Positions 12,040-50,368 are shown, counted from the stretch's first letter. The stretch is DNA of 64,000 nt from Plumapathes pennacea (GCA_964036295.1 OZ038469.1:11114067-11178066); one strand, 5' to 3'. The notes: generated by a model not told the origin, from the letters alone. Program-made: numbers and translations.

Positions 12040-13130
12040 GTTTATCACCTCATAATTGTCGCGTTTTGTTCGTTGTAACTTGCGGATTTGAGCGGGCGGG
12101 CGGGCGGGTGGGCGTGTCATTGTGTGCAATCACTATAAAAGCAAACGGCCTTTTTACAAGCAACCACAGCTTGTTCAGAACTCAGTCAATTTACTGTTAG
12201 TATAAAAATTTCCCTAAAGCGACCATTTGTATCCACTGAGTGTCGATTGTTCTAGCTTGTTTCACAGCCGTCTCGCGCTGCTAAGAAAGCCACGATTCGT
12301 CGGAACTCAGTGAAACCCGAGAAAGCGTATCCATATATTTGTGCAATTCATTCAAAGCCGAATTCGGGAAGCAGGATTTGGCATTGATTTTAATTACATA
12401 TAGTTTTCTGGTAGACTGAATGCCAGGTTCCGATCAGACGCTGGTAAATGAGTGATGAACGAGTGTATTGTGCCGAGCGAATTAATGAGCGAGGAGTAAG
12501 TGAGAGAATGAGACGAGTAAGTGAATGAGTAATAGAATGCACTCGTGATTGTGTGTGAGTGAGTTAATTGGGTGAACGAGTGGATTAAAGTGACCAACTG
12601 AGTGAGCGAGTGACTAGTGTAAGTACATTATGTATCAGCAGGCCCAGTCCCCTTCGCTCTGCTCCTCACTCTGACAAGAATTATCTCCCGTTCTCCAGCG
12701 TACTTTATTTATTTTATTTTGCGTCTCATATCGTTGCAGGTATGATGTTTATTACACAATTTGCTGGCTATAACTGGAATTTGCTGGCTATCGCTATAAC
12801 TTATCGCAATGCAGTTTCTTATTGCAAACTCTTTGAATAATCGAATCTACATTTCTAGTAAAACAGAAGAGAAGGTCGTGCACATCAATTCAAATATTAA
12901 TAATATCTTCTGTGCCTCTGTCTTCTTCCCACATGGGGTTCCTGACCATCTTTCTTCCACAGTGCTTCAAAGCTTTTTCACAGAAGATTTCTTCCTACAA
13001 TAGAAGGAAGGTTTGGTTGAATGGGAGAAACACGATAACTGAAAAAACCAGGAAAGTGCTTTCTATTCACTGCTTAAACCGAATTTAATTCAACTAACCA
13101 TATACACTTTAAAACCTTTCAATTAAATAT
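12040..13130. other. Non-coding stretch with TATA box and (GTGA)-rich low complexity
   Basis: CACTATAAAAGC at about 12130 looks like a core promoter, but I find no coding exon with a signal peptide behind it. Positions 12425-12615 are a degenerate GTGA/GAGT-rich low-complexity stretch. A good acceptor-like TCGTTGCAG occurs at 12731-12739, followed by a 32-codon frame of unknown meaning. Confidence 0.35.
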
Positions 13131-13317
13131 CAGAAATTATAACCCATCAAATATTTCCTCCCGCGCGTGATTGGTGGAATCATGACACGTGATCGAATAA
13201 CGTTCGCTCACCAGCGGACGTTATCAGCGAATAACCCCCGCCTGGCGAACTATCACTGTTTATTGACAATACCCGAACACAGTTTTATATATTAATCACA
13301 AGAAACCATTACGAGAT

Positions 13318-13428
13318 GACTACCGATGAGGACATCAATTCATTTGTCGAAAAAGGAGTTTCAGAAAGCACCAAAGAGCTTCATAGTCCTTGCGCCATTA
13401 TTTGCGCTGCGATAGGAAATAGTTGAAG
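13318..13428 (+). pseudogene. Short N-terminal coding remnant of a repeat-associated gene
   Basis: An ATG frame reads MTTDEDINSFVEKG and stops after 36 codons. This kind of opening, with DINSF followed by an acidic/basic helix, resembles the start of Crypton/QRICH1-like repeat proteins common in invertebrates. The resemblance is from memory and weak. It lies just before the inverted-repeat element at 13435-13593, so it is probably part of a decayed mobile element rather than a host gene. Confidence 0.3.
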
Positions 13429-13434
13429 GATAAT

Positions 13435-13593
13435 AAAGACAATAAACTACTTTTGGCGCCGGAAATATGCAGATAAATTGTCCTTGGACATCTGTTCCTC
13501 GAACCTCACAGGTGGGTTCGCTTCTCGGAACAGATAATATCCTCGGACAATTATCCGTTCATATTTCCTCGCCAAAAGTAGTTTATTGTTTAT
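13435..13593. mobile_element. Palindromic MITE-like element
   Basis: The arms AATAAACTACTTTTGGCG and CGCCAAAAGTAGTTTATT are inverted copies. Complementarity continues inward through GGACAATTATC-like words to a short centre around 13510. The element has no coding capacity. Its nearly complete palindromy indicates a foldback element. Confidence 0.7.
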
Positions 13594-13834
13594 ATATTGC
13601 TACGCATTCAACACGAAATATAAGACTAACGTTTCTGTAGCGTTTGCCGAAGATACTTAGTGATGGGTCATACGAAACTTAAAACCGTTAAAGACAAAGC
13701 CACGAGTTCGCTCTTGACTTTATTGTGTCTCTTTATGTATGTTTGGTATTTTGTATTTGTTAGCTGCCATGTGTGACACCTTTCAATGTTAATGCTATGT
13801 TAATAATGACCATGCAACATCCGCTACCCAAAAG

Positions 13835-13930
13835 TCACAGGTAAACCATTAGTAGACCCTAAATATTCACAGGTAAACCATTACTAGACTCTAAATATTC
13901 ACAGGTAAACTATTACTAGACTCTAAATAT
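13835..13930. repeat. Three-copy 32-bp tandem repeat
   Basis: Three consecutive units of about 32 bp begin CACAGGTAAACCATTA and end CTAAATATT. They differ at two or three positions. Each contains the splice-donor-like word CAGGTAAAC, but no exon context is evident. Confidence 0.85.
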
Positions 13931-13939
13931 TCTAAGAAG

Positions 13940-14461
13940 TTATGGAATACCAAGTTGCATGCATGTCCACTGAATTTTTAACGACTCGCAGACAGAAACG
14001 TCTAACAAAAACAGTCAAACCAAGTAAATATATTTTTTTAAGATAACGAATATGTTGAAAACGTAACAAAGAAAGGAATTAAACCGCAATAGATTAAAAA
14101 ATATATATATATATATACTAGTATTGCTAGCATGACTTTCTGGCAGAACATTTTACAGTCAATTGCTGTTCGGAGATTACAACGCGAGACTTTAGATGAC
14201 TGATAGTACTTCCGCACTGGAGCAAAATAAGCGAACGAAGCGAGCAGTTCGGGCGACGTTTAGGGGCGATTGTCCGCAGAGAGAACATTTTTCGCTAAGA
14301 AGAAAAGAATGCTTCACAGCTAAAGCTGAACCAATACTCACGGATTTAGCAAAGTTTCGTTTACCAAATCGAACAGGTGGCGGCGGACGACTGGCAAGAG
14401 TCATTTCCAAAAGCAGAAGAAACGTCAGGGTACAAGCAAAAATCACTGAGTAACGTGGCAT
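13940..14461 (-). CDS. RFamide-like secreted peptide precursor (exon 1 firm, exon 2 tentative)
   Basis: The coding exon 14461-14342 encodes 40 residues: a strong signal peptide (MPRYSVIFACTLTFLLLLEM, then TLAS) followed directly by RPPPPVRFGKRNFAKS. Arg-Phe-Gly-Lys-Arg is the textbook processing and amidation signal of RFamide neuropeptides, so cleavage would release a proline-rich peptide ending in VRF-amide. An acceptor (TTTATTTACAG) at 14495-14505 suggests an upstream non-coding exon. The exon ends at a good donor, TCC/GTGAGT, in phase 0. The best downstream partner I find is 13969-13940, after AAAATTCAG, adding nine residues (WTCMQLGIP) and a stop; this exon is a guess. If the intron is retained, the frame continues to 14192 with three cysteines. 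Only one RFamide copy is present, whereas many cnidarian precursors carry repeated copies. Confidence 0.6.
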
Positions 14462-14499
14462 TTCTCCTAAAAGTTTCTCTCTTGGACAATTATCCTGTA

Positions 14500-15568
14500 A
14501 ATAAAAACATATCAAAAAACACATTCGACAAAAAGCCAGAAACAAAATGTTAAAAAAATGCGAAAAAAACAAGAGTAAGTCTTTTTACCGGTTCAAATTG
14601 GTTCAACAAGGGAAATGGATTTTAACGAGCACGCTTGTCTTGTTATTTATACGATAACTTTGTATAAGTGTGATTAAACTATTTAAATAGTTAAATAATG
14701 CATGGTGCTACCGTGATGATTAAAAAAAAAAAAAAAAAAAAAAACACTAACTCTAAATTAAAATTGCGTGGGCCACAGACTGTGCCTAAAATGACACGAT
14801 TGAGTTTTAGTTGACGCACTTATCATGCCCAAATTTATGCCTCCCTGCAATTAGCGATAGAGCGAGGGAAGACATATACTTGTGTGCCTCTTTTTACGGT
14901 TAATTTTTGCGAGTAAATTACACAGGAGGCCGTTTTAAGGACCACCACTGGTTAGGTAGGCTACAAAATTTTCACGGGGGCAGTTGCAAAATAAATGACC
15001 GTGTTAGATCTGTTTATCGTTATTGGACCCCTTCTCCACGCAATTTTAGTTTCAGCATAAAGGTTGGAATTACAGGTTCATAATTGGCATTTCTTAACTT
15101 TACTCTAGCTATGTGAAAAATAGTCTCCTTCGCAGTTCGTGACGACAAAGAAAACGGCTGCGAAAAACTTAAGTCGGTTTTCTGTCACCTTTTTCCAAAA
15201 ACCGACAACTGACCCAATGCTGTAGTTTGATGGTCAAGACAATTTCACTAATATTTTGTTGTCTGATTGACCACTTGAAGTAATCGTGTCCTTGTGTCAT
15301 GCTAATCCTCCTATGATGTTCAGGCACGATTTACATATTTCTCAACACCTGCACTCGGATATCCATCCCATTTACGCCGTTATAACGACTTTCAGCGTGT
15401 AGGTGTCTTTTCTGCCTTTTGTAAGCATCAAATGTATGCTGTGGCAACCTATGGGGGATTGTTTTGCCGGAGAAGAGACTGAGAATATGTACGTTTATTA
15501 TAGATATCGATGAAATACCAGGATTTCTATACTTCTAAAAAAATAACTGTCATCTTCACTGTGCGCGC

Positions 15569-15599
<31 letters not shown>

Positions 15600-17610
15600 G
15601 AGGACAGCAAGTTCCGACAGGAAATAATTCCTGTGAGACATGTCTTTGTTCTGGATATTTCATCGCTATCTATATATAATAAGGCTGCTTGGAGATACGA
15701 ATTTTATCTTCTCTTATGCTGTGCAAACGGATGCAGAAGGAAAACGAAAAAATAAAGAAAGACAAAAAAGAGAGGTTACTAGAGAACATGGAAAGGAGAT
15801 ACAAAGAGACGTGATGAAGGAGACACAAACATCAAAATTGGGGAGTGAATGCATTCTCTGACGAAATGGCCTAAAAAATACATAATTAAACTCGCACAAA
15901 AAATTCAATACTAAAGGTTGCATGCTAACAAGGGCCATACAGAAAACTCTTTTATCATGCCAAGGTTGTTTTGCTATAGCAACCTTCTCCGTCTATATGA
16001 TATCAAAGCACAGCCGGAGAAACGTATTAATTTAGACTTCACATTTTGTATGCTTCAGGGAGAAGACGCGGAATTATTCCAAACATAAAATAATTACTAT
16101 TAAAATTATCGTGGTAAATAAAAATGGTACGAGTGGTCGCGGTAGATCTGCGTACAAAAGACGCGGAAAGAAGGACGGAGGCCTGATCGAAGTGCGTTCT
16201 TTTTTTTTCTGCCGAAAACGGTTTAATTTACAGGCTCCAAGAGGACGATTTCCTTTCCGACGTCCTTAATTGCTGTACGTCCGAGTTAAAAAGTCACTCT
16301 CATCCAAATCGGCTACTCCCAGGGCGCGTTTGTTCGGACTTCATTACAGAATATTCCGGAATCGATACACTTTTATATAGTTATCGAACAAACGCTTTAT
16401 ATTCTGACGAGCTTGCTGTCTTTGACACCAAAAGGGCAAGAAAATCCCTTATATTTCTCTGGTTTGGCTGCGAAAATGAGTTTTCGTTCGAGTCAAATCG
16501 AGAACGCCGTCGTCTTTGTTTTAATGGAGCGTTAGAGTTCCGCGAAATATACTGGCTGTGCTGCATCTAGAAACAGAATAGATGGAGTGGTATCAATTCC
16601 AAATATTCTGGAATAGCTCCTAAACGAACGTAAAATGCATATGATTCCAACAGGGACTGAGCAAAGTTCGTATCAAGTCGATCAGTGGACTTTTTTTCTG
16701 AACCAGCCATCCATTCTCTAATATACCTGCTGAGATTTCGCCTATGGCAAAATTACACTCGCTGGCAAAGTCAAATTACTAGATATGAGCCACAGAGTGC
16801 CAAAAAGGCGGGAGTCATGCAAGGTATTTTGTAAGCCATAGGCATGATTAGAAAAACAATTTACTTGATGAGCCGCACAGCAAAACTACAAGTAGCCAAA
16901 ACTTTGCTTTAATTTTGCGTTGTCGTTGTTTTTATCTAAACTGCAGTCATAGTAAGAGTCACAGAGTTCTCCATCAAACAAGGGCAGTACTCGCCCATTC
17001 GAGTTTCAAATGAAAAATTATCGAGTCACTAAAAATAGCTCATTCACAAGGGTAAGATCACGCACTTCAAAGTGCAGTTAAAAACGCTTGCCAAATAAAA
17101 AAACAACTAAACACCTGTTTTAAGCAGTGTGACTTCTGGGTGCATTTTCATATGCGCTAATTACTCTGTTCTCATGCCAGGAGGATATTGATTGTAGTAC
17201 GTCCAATAATAGATCTTGCGACCCGTTTACACTGGAAAAAAAGCTGTCTTGGGGACCATCGGCACTGTCCTGCCAAGCTACCCGTCGATGCAAGTTAACA
17301 GATTTTAAGTCTTCCTTGGCAACTTGACTTTCCGCATACAAAGCAGCCCGGACATATTCGAGGAAATACAGTGTTTTAATATTAAATGCAGACTGAGATC
17401 GATGATTTTGGTTCTCTGGTTAACGTTATGCGTACACTATATTTTATCAAAACGCTTCGTAGATTGATTGCAGACATCACTATGCCTATGTTTTGAGCGA
17501 TAAAGCAAAAACCACTGGAAACTTGTTTTCTGTGTTTCTATTATTATTATTATTATTATTTTTTTGTCACTGGTATAAAATGTATAAGGGGAATGCGGAT
17601 TGTACAAAGG
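14500..17610. other. Gene-poor interval with homopolymers and element remnants
   Basis: No gene is supported. There is a poly-A run at 14723-14744, a poly-T run at about 15571-15599 and an ATT repeat near 17541-17560. Around 16330-16630 a segment with ATTCCGGAAT and matching words on the opposite side (TATTCTGGAAT) looks like a decayed terminal-repeat element; similar words occur near 140-220. Confidence 0.35.
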
Positions 17611-31850
<14,240 letters not shown>

Positions 31851-32307
31851 CTTTGAGGTTGATAACGATGAAATGTGCTACAAATTTTACGTAGTCTAAC
31901 TTGAGTTTTTGAGGATATGAAAAGCCCTCTAGGATTACGTGTAATTACATGTATGCTTCATTTTTCCGTCTGAACGTTTATCTGTTCGCCACGTACCTTG
32001 CATATGAAAGGCCTGGCTCCAAAGCATTTGCATAAACATGTGGTCAAAGAGGAAATTCTCCCAAACAATGAACTAAGACTCATTCCCAGGGCTCTCCCGA
32101 AAACTGCGCTTCTCGATTGAGCTTCAAATTCTCTTGTTAAATTCAATTTTCTTTTCTCTTTTGTCCATAAAAGAATTCAGTGGTTAATCAGATAATCACT
32201 ATACCGAATCATATGATGAAAGCGTGGCCAAGATGGCGGACGGGGGAGGTGCTTTTTGAAGGGAAAGATGACTTTTGTGCTAAAAGTGGGAATCGAAAGC
32301 TCTCGAC
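31851..32307. promoter_or_regulatory. Probable bidirectional promoter between SEL1L and GNPTAB
   Basis: The two divergent genes are separated by only 457 bp between start codons. The GNPTAB side carries AAGATGGCGGAC (32231-32242), which matches the YY1-type AAGATGGCGGC element common at TATA-less promoters. This segment is inferred to drive both genes. Confidence 0.55.
32233..32259 (+). CDS. Upstream mini-ORF of GNPTAB (8 codons)
   Basis: ATG in an excellent context (AAGATGG) reads MADGGGAF and stops 48 bp before the GNPTAB start. If included in the mRNA it could dampen translation. The ATG also coincides with the YY1-like motif, so it may simply be a DNA element. Confidence 0.3.
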   Translation: MADGGGAF

Positions 32308-35300
32308 ATGCGAAAACTTTTGGGCCCGACGCTCTGCAAACTCGTCCAGAGACAGACTTACACTTGTCTTTCCTCTCGCTACGGGATATGGCTGTGCATT
32401 GCCGGCCTTTTGTTGACTTTCATCTCGGCTTTTCAATTCGGAGAGGTTGTTCTGGAATGGAGTATGCAACAATACGCCGTCACTTTCAACGCTTATCATG
32501 ACAATATCGCTGGCAGAACTTTTCAAAGACGGCTGTGTTTGCCGATGCCTGTTGATGTGGTGTACACATGGGTGAACGGAACCGACCCCAAGCTCATAGC
32601 CGAGCTGCAGAAACTGAAAATTGAAATGGAGAGGCATCAAAACAGAACTAGAGAAGAAGAGCTGCTAGAGCTAAAATCAAGTAATTACAGTAATAAAGCA
32701 ACATTGGATAAAAGGAAAAAAGCCAAGAAAGACAACGATGTTCGTAGCCCATGTCCTTTTGCTAATTGTGTTAAATCATTCTCTCTCGTTGTGCAAGGAA
32801 TTCCGGAGAATACATCTTTAGCAACGATACAAGAGCTTGGTAAAGCTTTTAGGAAAGCATTTAAGGTTTACCGTTTGACTACACCAGGTTCTATCAAAGA
32901 GAAGGTTACTGTGATACAGTTTTCAAACCAACAAGAAGTGACTAATGCACTCAGAGAGAAGCTGGGTCAGAAGAGTCTAAACATGACTGAAGGATTTTTT
33001 ACCAGTGACCTTACTCGTCCAACGGCTGTCAAATCGGAAACTGAAGTGATGATTCTAGATGTCAATACTGCTGCAGACCTTGATGGAGTAAAGAAAGACT
33101 TCAGCAATCGGTTTGGAGACAAGCTTCTTCTCAGTGTTAAATACCACATCTATGCACATGTAGCAGTGGCTTACTTCTCTGAGAAGAGCGCTGCAGTGTC
33201 AGCATTGAATAGTAAGCTGTCTTTTAAGGGGAAGGCTTTGAAGCTAGTGCCCGCAATGCAAATCTGGACCCCATTTTCTGCTTCGACGAAGGGGACTGAT
33301 GGAGACCAAGAGGAGGATGCAGACATGTCTGCAAGCCGCTTTGCAGATAACCAAGAACTAAAGTATTCACTACGATCTATTGAAAAGCATGCGCCTTGGG
33401 TACGAAAAATTTTCATTGTCACGAATAATCAGATACCATCCTGGTTAAATTTGGACAATCCCCGTGTCCAAATTGTAACCCATGCTGAGCTGTTTCCGAA
33501 TGCAAGCCACTTGCCAACCTTTAGCTCCCCAGCGATTGAAAGCCACCTGCATCGGATCCCAGGATTATCCCAGAAATTCATTTATATGAATGATGATGTC
33601 ATGTTTGCTGATGATGTTTGGCCAGATGACTTTTACACCCATTCCAAGGGGCAGAAGATCTTTCTAACCTGGTCTGTCCCAAACTGCAACGAAGGATGTC
33701 CATCGACTTGGATTAACGACAAGTACTGTGACAAGGCCTGTAATGTCTCAGTATGTGACTGGGATGGAGGTGACTGCCTTGGAGTTAAAAAGCAATCAAT
33801 TTGGAACTATCAAAGCTGGAGAAATCATCACTCACCCTTTCGGCTTGAGTTTTGCTCTACAGGTTGTGCAGACACTTGGGTTGGGGATCGATACTGTGAT
33901 GTTGCCTGTAACGTACCCACATGTGGATTTGATGCGGGGGACTGTGGGATTGCACAAATTTCAAGATTGTATAGTGTTAACCTAGACATTTCTACAGATC
34001 TAATTTATCTACCACGAGGTCTGAAAGCAATGTATTTCAACATATCATCAATTTTTGGTGAAGGTAAAATAACCAGCGGGGACCACAGCGAGACACAGGT
34101 TATTCGATCTGCGACTGTTGCACAGAAACACAAAATATTGACCCTCACGTTTCACAGCAACATATCGCTCTCCACCATCCAGTTTACAGTTGAGGGCTTC
34201 AGTGATAAGAATGGAACAAAGCCCACCAAACATAAATTTAACATCACTGTGGATACAAGGTTGGAAAAAACAGTCCAGCCCCCAGTAAAGCAAGTGCATG
34301 TTACAAAGACTACCCACATTAGTAGCACAGCTGCAATACCAACCTCCAAAGCTAGTAAGCCACCAAGTACGATATATCCAGTTAGAATCCACCATTCAGC
34401 TGCAATTCTTAACTACTGGATTTTGGGAAATGAGTCAGTTGCTAAACCAACATGGGTCACTGGTGATGAAGAATATAAAGTACCAGAGATCATGAATGGT
34501 ACAGTGCTACCAGAGGATGTGAAGGCATCTCTGAAACTTATTGAACAGGAATTTAGAGATGGTGACTTAACAGAGAAGGGTTATGCAAGGAAAAAAGCAA
34601 CAATCCTGAAGGAATACTTGAGTACTGTTGATGTGAATTATGGCATCAGTTTCACTGCCAATCCAAGTCATGTGCCTATTGTTGCATTGGCGGCACCCTC
34701 GGCCTTCACACCAACACGAGCCGTAACTGACACAGGAAGAAGGCAGAAGGTAAGAATGGTAAATTGATGCTAAAAAAGATCAGGGTTCGAAATTTATGGT
34801 TGTTTCAGTTGTCTGGGACAACTGAAAACCTTCTTGGGCAACCAAAAGTAATGTGCAATGGTTGCATGTCTCTTGGACAACCAATGGCTTTGAAAAAATG
34901 ATGCAATCTAGTACTGCTATTCAACATAGTGTGGGCCACCAAGAGATAGGATTGGACAACCAAAATACAACCTGTGGTTGTCACTGGGAAAACTGAGCAC
35001 AAAAAAGTTAATTTCAAACCCTGCAGACCAACTAAAAATAAGTTGTATGGAACATTAGTATGAAATTACTTTGCCCCCTAAATGTCCCAGTCCCACCATA
35101 ATGATGTGGGACAAATAATTTAGGGCTCTTTGTCATGTACTATTTTGTAATTGCAGTTATAGGAGGCAGCTGAAAGATAGTGTATACAGTCATGTACATA
35201 GTGCAGTATGGTGTGTATTTTGTCCTTTTTTTGTGCCAGAGAGAAAAAAAAAAAAACAACAAAAAAAAAAACAGCTTGAACCCCAGCAATTAGATATTAC

Positions 35301-37167
35301 TTGCTGTTGTTTTTCTCTATTCTTAATGTGGCATCACTGGCATTCAGAAGGACTTTCCAAAGACTTCCTCCAATGTCTTTCGGGCTGGGTGTATAATAAG
35401 GTATTTGACCTTTTTTGCAGGAAGAAGAAACCACGGGCAACATGGGACATGTAGGTGATTCTCATGTGCGCAAGCTGCTGTGGGCAGAGAGACCTCAGCG
35501 GATTGATGGACCAAATGAAATGCCAGAAAGTCCTCAATTGAACATCCCCCCAACAGATGATGAAATCTTTGTAGCAAACTGGATTGCTGACTCAAAACAG
35601 AAGCAGCTATCCTTTGCAAAGGACCTAGAGGACAGCCAGAGAGAATGGAGAAATCATTATGGGGATTGGTCTCCAAATTCGAACCAAGCATCTACAAGTT
35701 TCTTACCATGGGAGCGCCTCGGAACATTTGACTCTTTACAGAAAGACCTTGAACAGCAAGAGCGGGCGGCTCAGTACAGCACACCCAGCGGACACTACAA
35801 TAGAAAGCTAATGGACACCTTTGCCGATTCTTTGCTCCATGTACATCGGATTTACAATCGCAAGTTTGGGTACATAGCACGGAAAGTTCCGGCTCACATG
35901 CCACATATGATTGATGCCAAGGTGATGACTGAACTGCAGGCCATGTTTGCAGAGGAGTTTGACAAGACGTCATCTCACAAGCTTCGAAGCTCTGATGACA
36001 TGCAGTTTGCCTTTTCTTATATGTACTTTGTGGTCGGCCAGAAGAAGGTTGTCAATGTCACCAAGGTGTTTGCCGAGCTGGACACAGATCACTCAGGTTT
36101 GCCATCTTGTGCTACTCGCTTTAAAATAAATCACTGAAAAATGTTCCAAACGGTACGTGCACTGTACTGTGGGGCTGTTGACAAAATCTGAATGACTTGG
36201 AGTTTATTACTGAGGGATGTTTTACTCATCAAAGTTAACCTTGTCACCAAGATGAAAGGTGCCCAGTGAGGAAGGTTGTGAGGTAGCTGAGGGACCAAGG
36301 AGGTATCCATGGTATCCATCCCTAGGGGCACCCCTAGCTGGAGGGGGGGGGGGGGGGGGGGGGGATTGACTGGTGACTAATGATCAGCATTGTCTAATTA
36401 ACTTTCAGTCCTTCTCACCCAGTTCTCTTGTTTAAATAGTTATGTAAATGAAAATTTTCCTTCATTTTGCAGGATATCTATCTGACCGTGAACTTCGTAC
36501 CTTAGCAACACGCTTATTCAAGCTGCCTTTGGATCGAAGAGATTTGAAGTCCTTGCAAAAGATGTTGAGAAACTGTTCAAATATTGCAGCTGAGATCACA
36601 CAGCCACCTGATGATGAGGATTTCCTGCCGATGGTATCAGAAGATTTTTTTCTGCAGTGCAAAGCCATCTTGAAGATGCTCAACACCTCTGACAAAGGTG
36701 CAAATAAATACAAGTATGAGACTCTCACAGATGAAGATGTGGCCTTTCACATGATACGTGATAATGCCAGCAAGGTACTGCAGCAACTAGATGCAATCAG
36801 AAGCAAAAAGAAAAAGTTTGTGTGCTTAAATGACAACATTGACCACAGCAAAAAAGATGCCCATCTGATCAAAGCACTCTTGGTGGACTTCTACGAGTCA
36901 TTGTTCCCAGTACCTTCACAGTTTGAACTGCCACATGAGTTCCGCAACAGATTTCTGTACATGAGTGATGTGAAGGAATGGTGGAAACACAGAGACCTCA
37001 CAAGGTTTTGGGTGAATGTACTTATTGCCTCTGTGCTTGTGTTTGCTTTTTTTGCAATGTTTCCCGGCATACTCACTTGGGTTGTTCAGAAATTCTGTCC
37101 TTTCAGACGTGCGTTTTCACCTGCCCAGTCACCCTCTTCAAACAGTTCTCGTCTGATGACTGTCTAA
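32308..37167 (+). CDS. GNPTAB: GNPTAB, GlcNAc-1-phosphotransferase alpha/beta precursor (3 exons, 1270 aa)
   Basis: This Golgi enzyme adds GlcNAc-1-phosphate to mannose on lysosomal hydrolases, the first step of the mannose-6-phosphate tag. Exons: 32308-34749, 35421-36096, 36473-37167 (phases 0 and 1). Visible in order: N-terminal membrane anchor (about 26-45, ending in the conserved SAFQFGEVVLEWS); Stealth region 1 (82-95, VDVVYTWVNGTD); Stealth region 2 (about 340-435, RYSLRSIE-like block, FIYMNDDVMF); two Notch/LNR modules (about 459-490 and 517-546, CDWDGGDC and CGFDAGDC); a DMAP-interaction-like helix (about 734-775); a site-1-protease-type site RKLM before DTFADS (about 945/946); Stealth region 3 (KVPAHMPHMID); an EF hand (DTDHSGYLSDRE); Stealth region 4 (FVCLNDNIDH); a C-terminal membrane segment (about 1218-1244). 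Length is close to the human protein. The start is fixed by the conserved QRQTYTCLS block. Nearly two thirds of the protein is in one exon. Confidence 0.96.
36342..36363. repeat. Poly-G tract
   Basis: About 22 consecutive G in GNPTAB intron 2. Such runs are mutation-prone and often misassembled; the exact length should not be trusted. Confidence 0.9.
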
Positions 37168-38097
37168 CGTGCATAGGTATTGGTAGCCTAGTCTGCAAAC
37201 ATTCTTCTAAAAGTAAAACCTATATGCAGTTGGCAAATGAATTTACTCTATAGTTTGTAATAATGTGCTTGTTGATGAATAATTTCATGTCAAGCTTCTC
37301 TCAACCAATCAAATTAAACTGTATGAAATCATACACTGCAAAACTACACATCCATTTTTTTATTTAATAACAGCTTGGGAATCACCTGAATTAGTACAAA
37401 ATTTAAACAGAATTGCAGTTTATTTTGTAAATTAGTACACTGTAGGATCATATTGATAGTTTGAGAGAATATAATGTCACTGGAGGTTACAGTGTTCGAA
37501 ATAAATAAAAAATCAGGTTGTACTACCACAAGCAGTGTTGCAAGTCTGGCAGAAGACAATGCCATCAAGCATAATTATCTAAGGTCCATAATAAAATTAT
37601 TTAATGACTCAAACTGTCTTCAAGTTATCTACATGCAATATATTACCTGTAATGTGCAATGCAGTAAAGACTGAATGTCACAAAACCACCAAAAGTTCAA
37701 ACCAGAGAAAGGGCATATTGAAATTTTGGTATCTGAGGTGAGTTTCAGAATTGTGGGCATTGAATGCACATGCATTACTAACAGTAAATGGTGTAGAAAT
37801 ATTGAGTGAGCATCTTGACATTTATAATGTTGTTAGATTTATGTATTTGATTCATAAATTACTTGTATTAATTGTACTTGGCTACATTACATGCTCTTTC
37901 TTGTAAATGGTTAACTATTAGATATAAACTACAACACAGCAGTATACTTTACATAATACAGTACCACACCTTCATGTATGAAAGTGCATATACATTATGT
38001 GCATACCAGGATATTATTTTAACAACCCTTGTATTCCCAGGAGTGATCACTTTCAGCTGCATGTAGGTTGGTCCGGTATAGTTCTTTCAATTTTTAA
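37168..38097. other. 3' flank of GNPTAB, no gene seen
   Basis: AT-rich sequence between the GNPTAB stop and the element at 38098. AAATAAATAAAAAA near 37500 may act as a poly(A) signal. No coding frame is supported. Confidence 0.4.
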
Positions 38098-38424
38098 TTT
38101 TACCACAACACACTAGTTTCTCGCTCTCTGATTGGTCGATTTACCGTGGTAAATAAGAGTCCAGACAACGACGCTGACGCCAGCATGTCACGTTTTGCAG
38201 CGAAATACAACAAAACTTTCCTGTATATTTCTAAATGTTGTGGTAAAAAATAAATTTCCACTGGTTTGCCGTGGTGTGGACTCTTATTTACCACGATTTA
38301 CGTCATCACATGGTCAAAATTAGTTGCGGACTCACTCGGCGAAGCGCCTCGTGAGTCCACAACATTTTGACCATGTGATGACGTAAATCGTGGTAAATAA
38401 GAGTCCACACCACGGCAAACCAGT
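38098..38424. mobile_element. Foldback MITE (TTTACCACGATTTACGTCATCA family)
   Basis: GGACTCTTATTTACCACGAT and ATCGTGGTAAATAAGAGTCC form near-perfect inverted arms at about 38268-38424 around GCGAAGCGCCTCGTGAGTCC. The adjacent 38098-38270 holds the outer part (CTCTCTGATTGGTCGATTTACC). Family members occur at 40606-40850 and 63773-63985, all with the CACTGGTTTGCCGTG word. Confidence 0.75.
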
Positions 38425-38559
38425 GGAAATTTATTAAATATGCAACAACTGATGTACAATATACTGTATTTGTGCCTCCACTGAGAGAAATGAAACTGAA
38501 ATTGATCACTCCAATGCAGGAGTTATATGATTGTTTTGCCCCACTGTCAACATTGGCCA

Positions 38560-50272
<11,713 letters not shown>

Positions 50273-50368
50273 TTTACGGTGAAAGTGTCACAAGCTCCTT
50301 GCGCAGGAAACAAAAGAAACGGAAAATTGTTGACATTCTTTCCGTTGTGTTTTGGGGCCCTTGGAATC
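50273..50368. promoter_or_regulatory. Ninety-six-base divergent promoter gap between acidic-protein gene and AREL1
   Basis: The start codons of the minus-strand signal-peptide exon (50272) and of AREL1 (50369) are only 96 bp apart. The 5' UTRs must therefore overlap or be very short, or one of the two first exons is mis-assigned. No TATA box is seen. Confidence 0.4.

Noticed and set aside
13140-13600. A CRISPR-like or regulatory repeat array
   Set aside because: The repeats are inverted arms of a foldback element and a three-copy tandem nearby; this is an animal genome and no spacer pattern exists.
35233-35454. Lysine/glutamine-rich frame before GNPTAB exon 2
   Set aside because: It derives from an A-rich intronic tract; the conserved protein resumes exactly at the acceptor at 35421.
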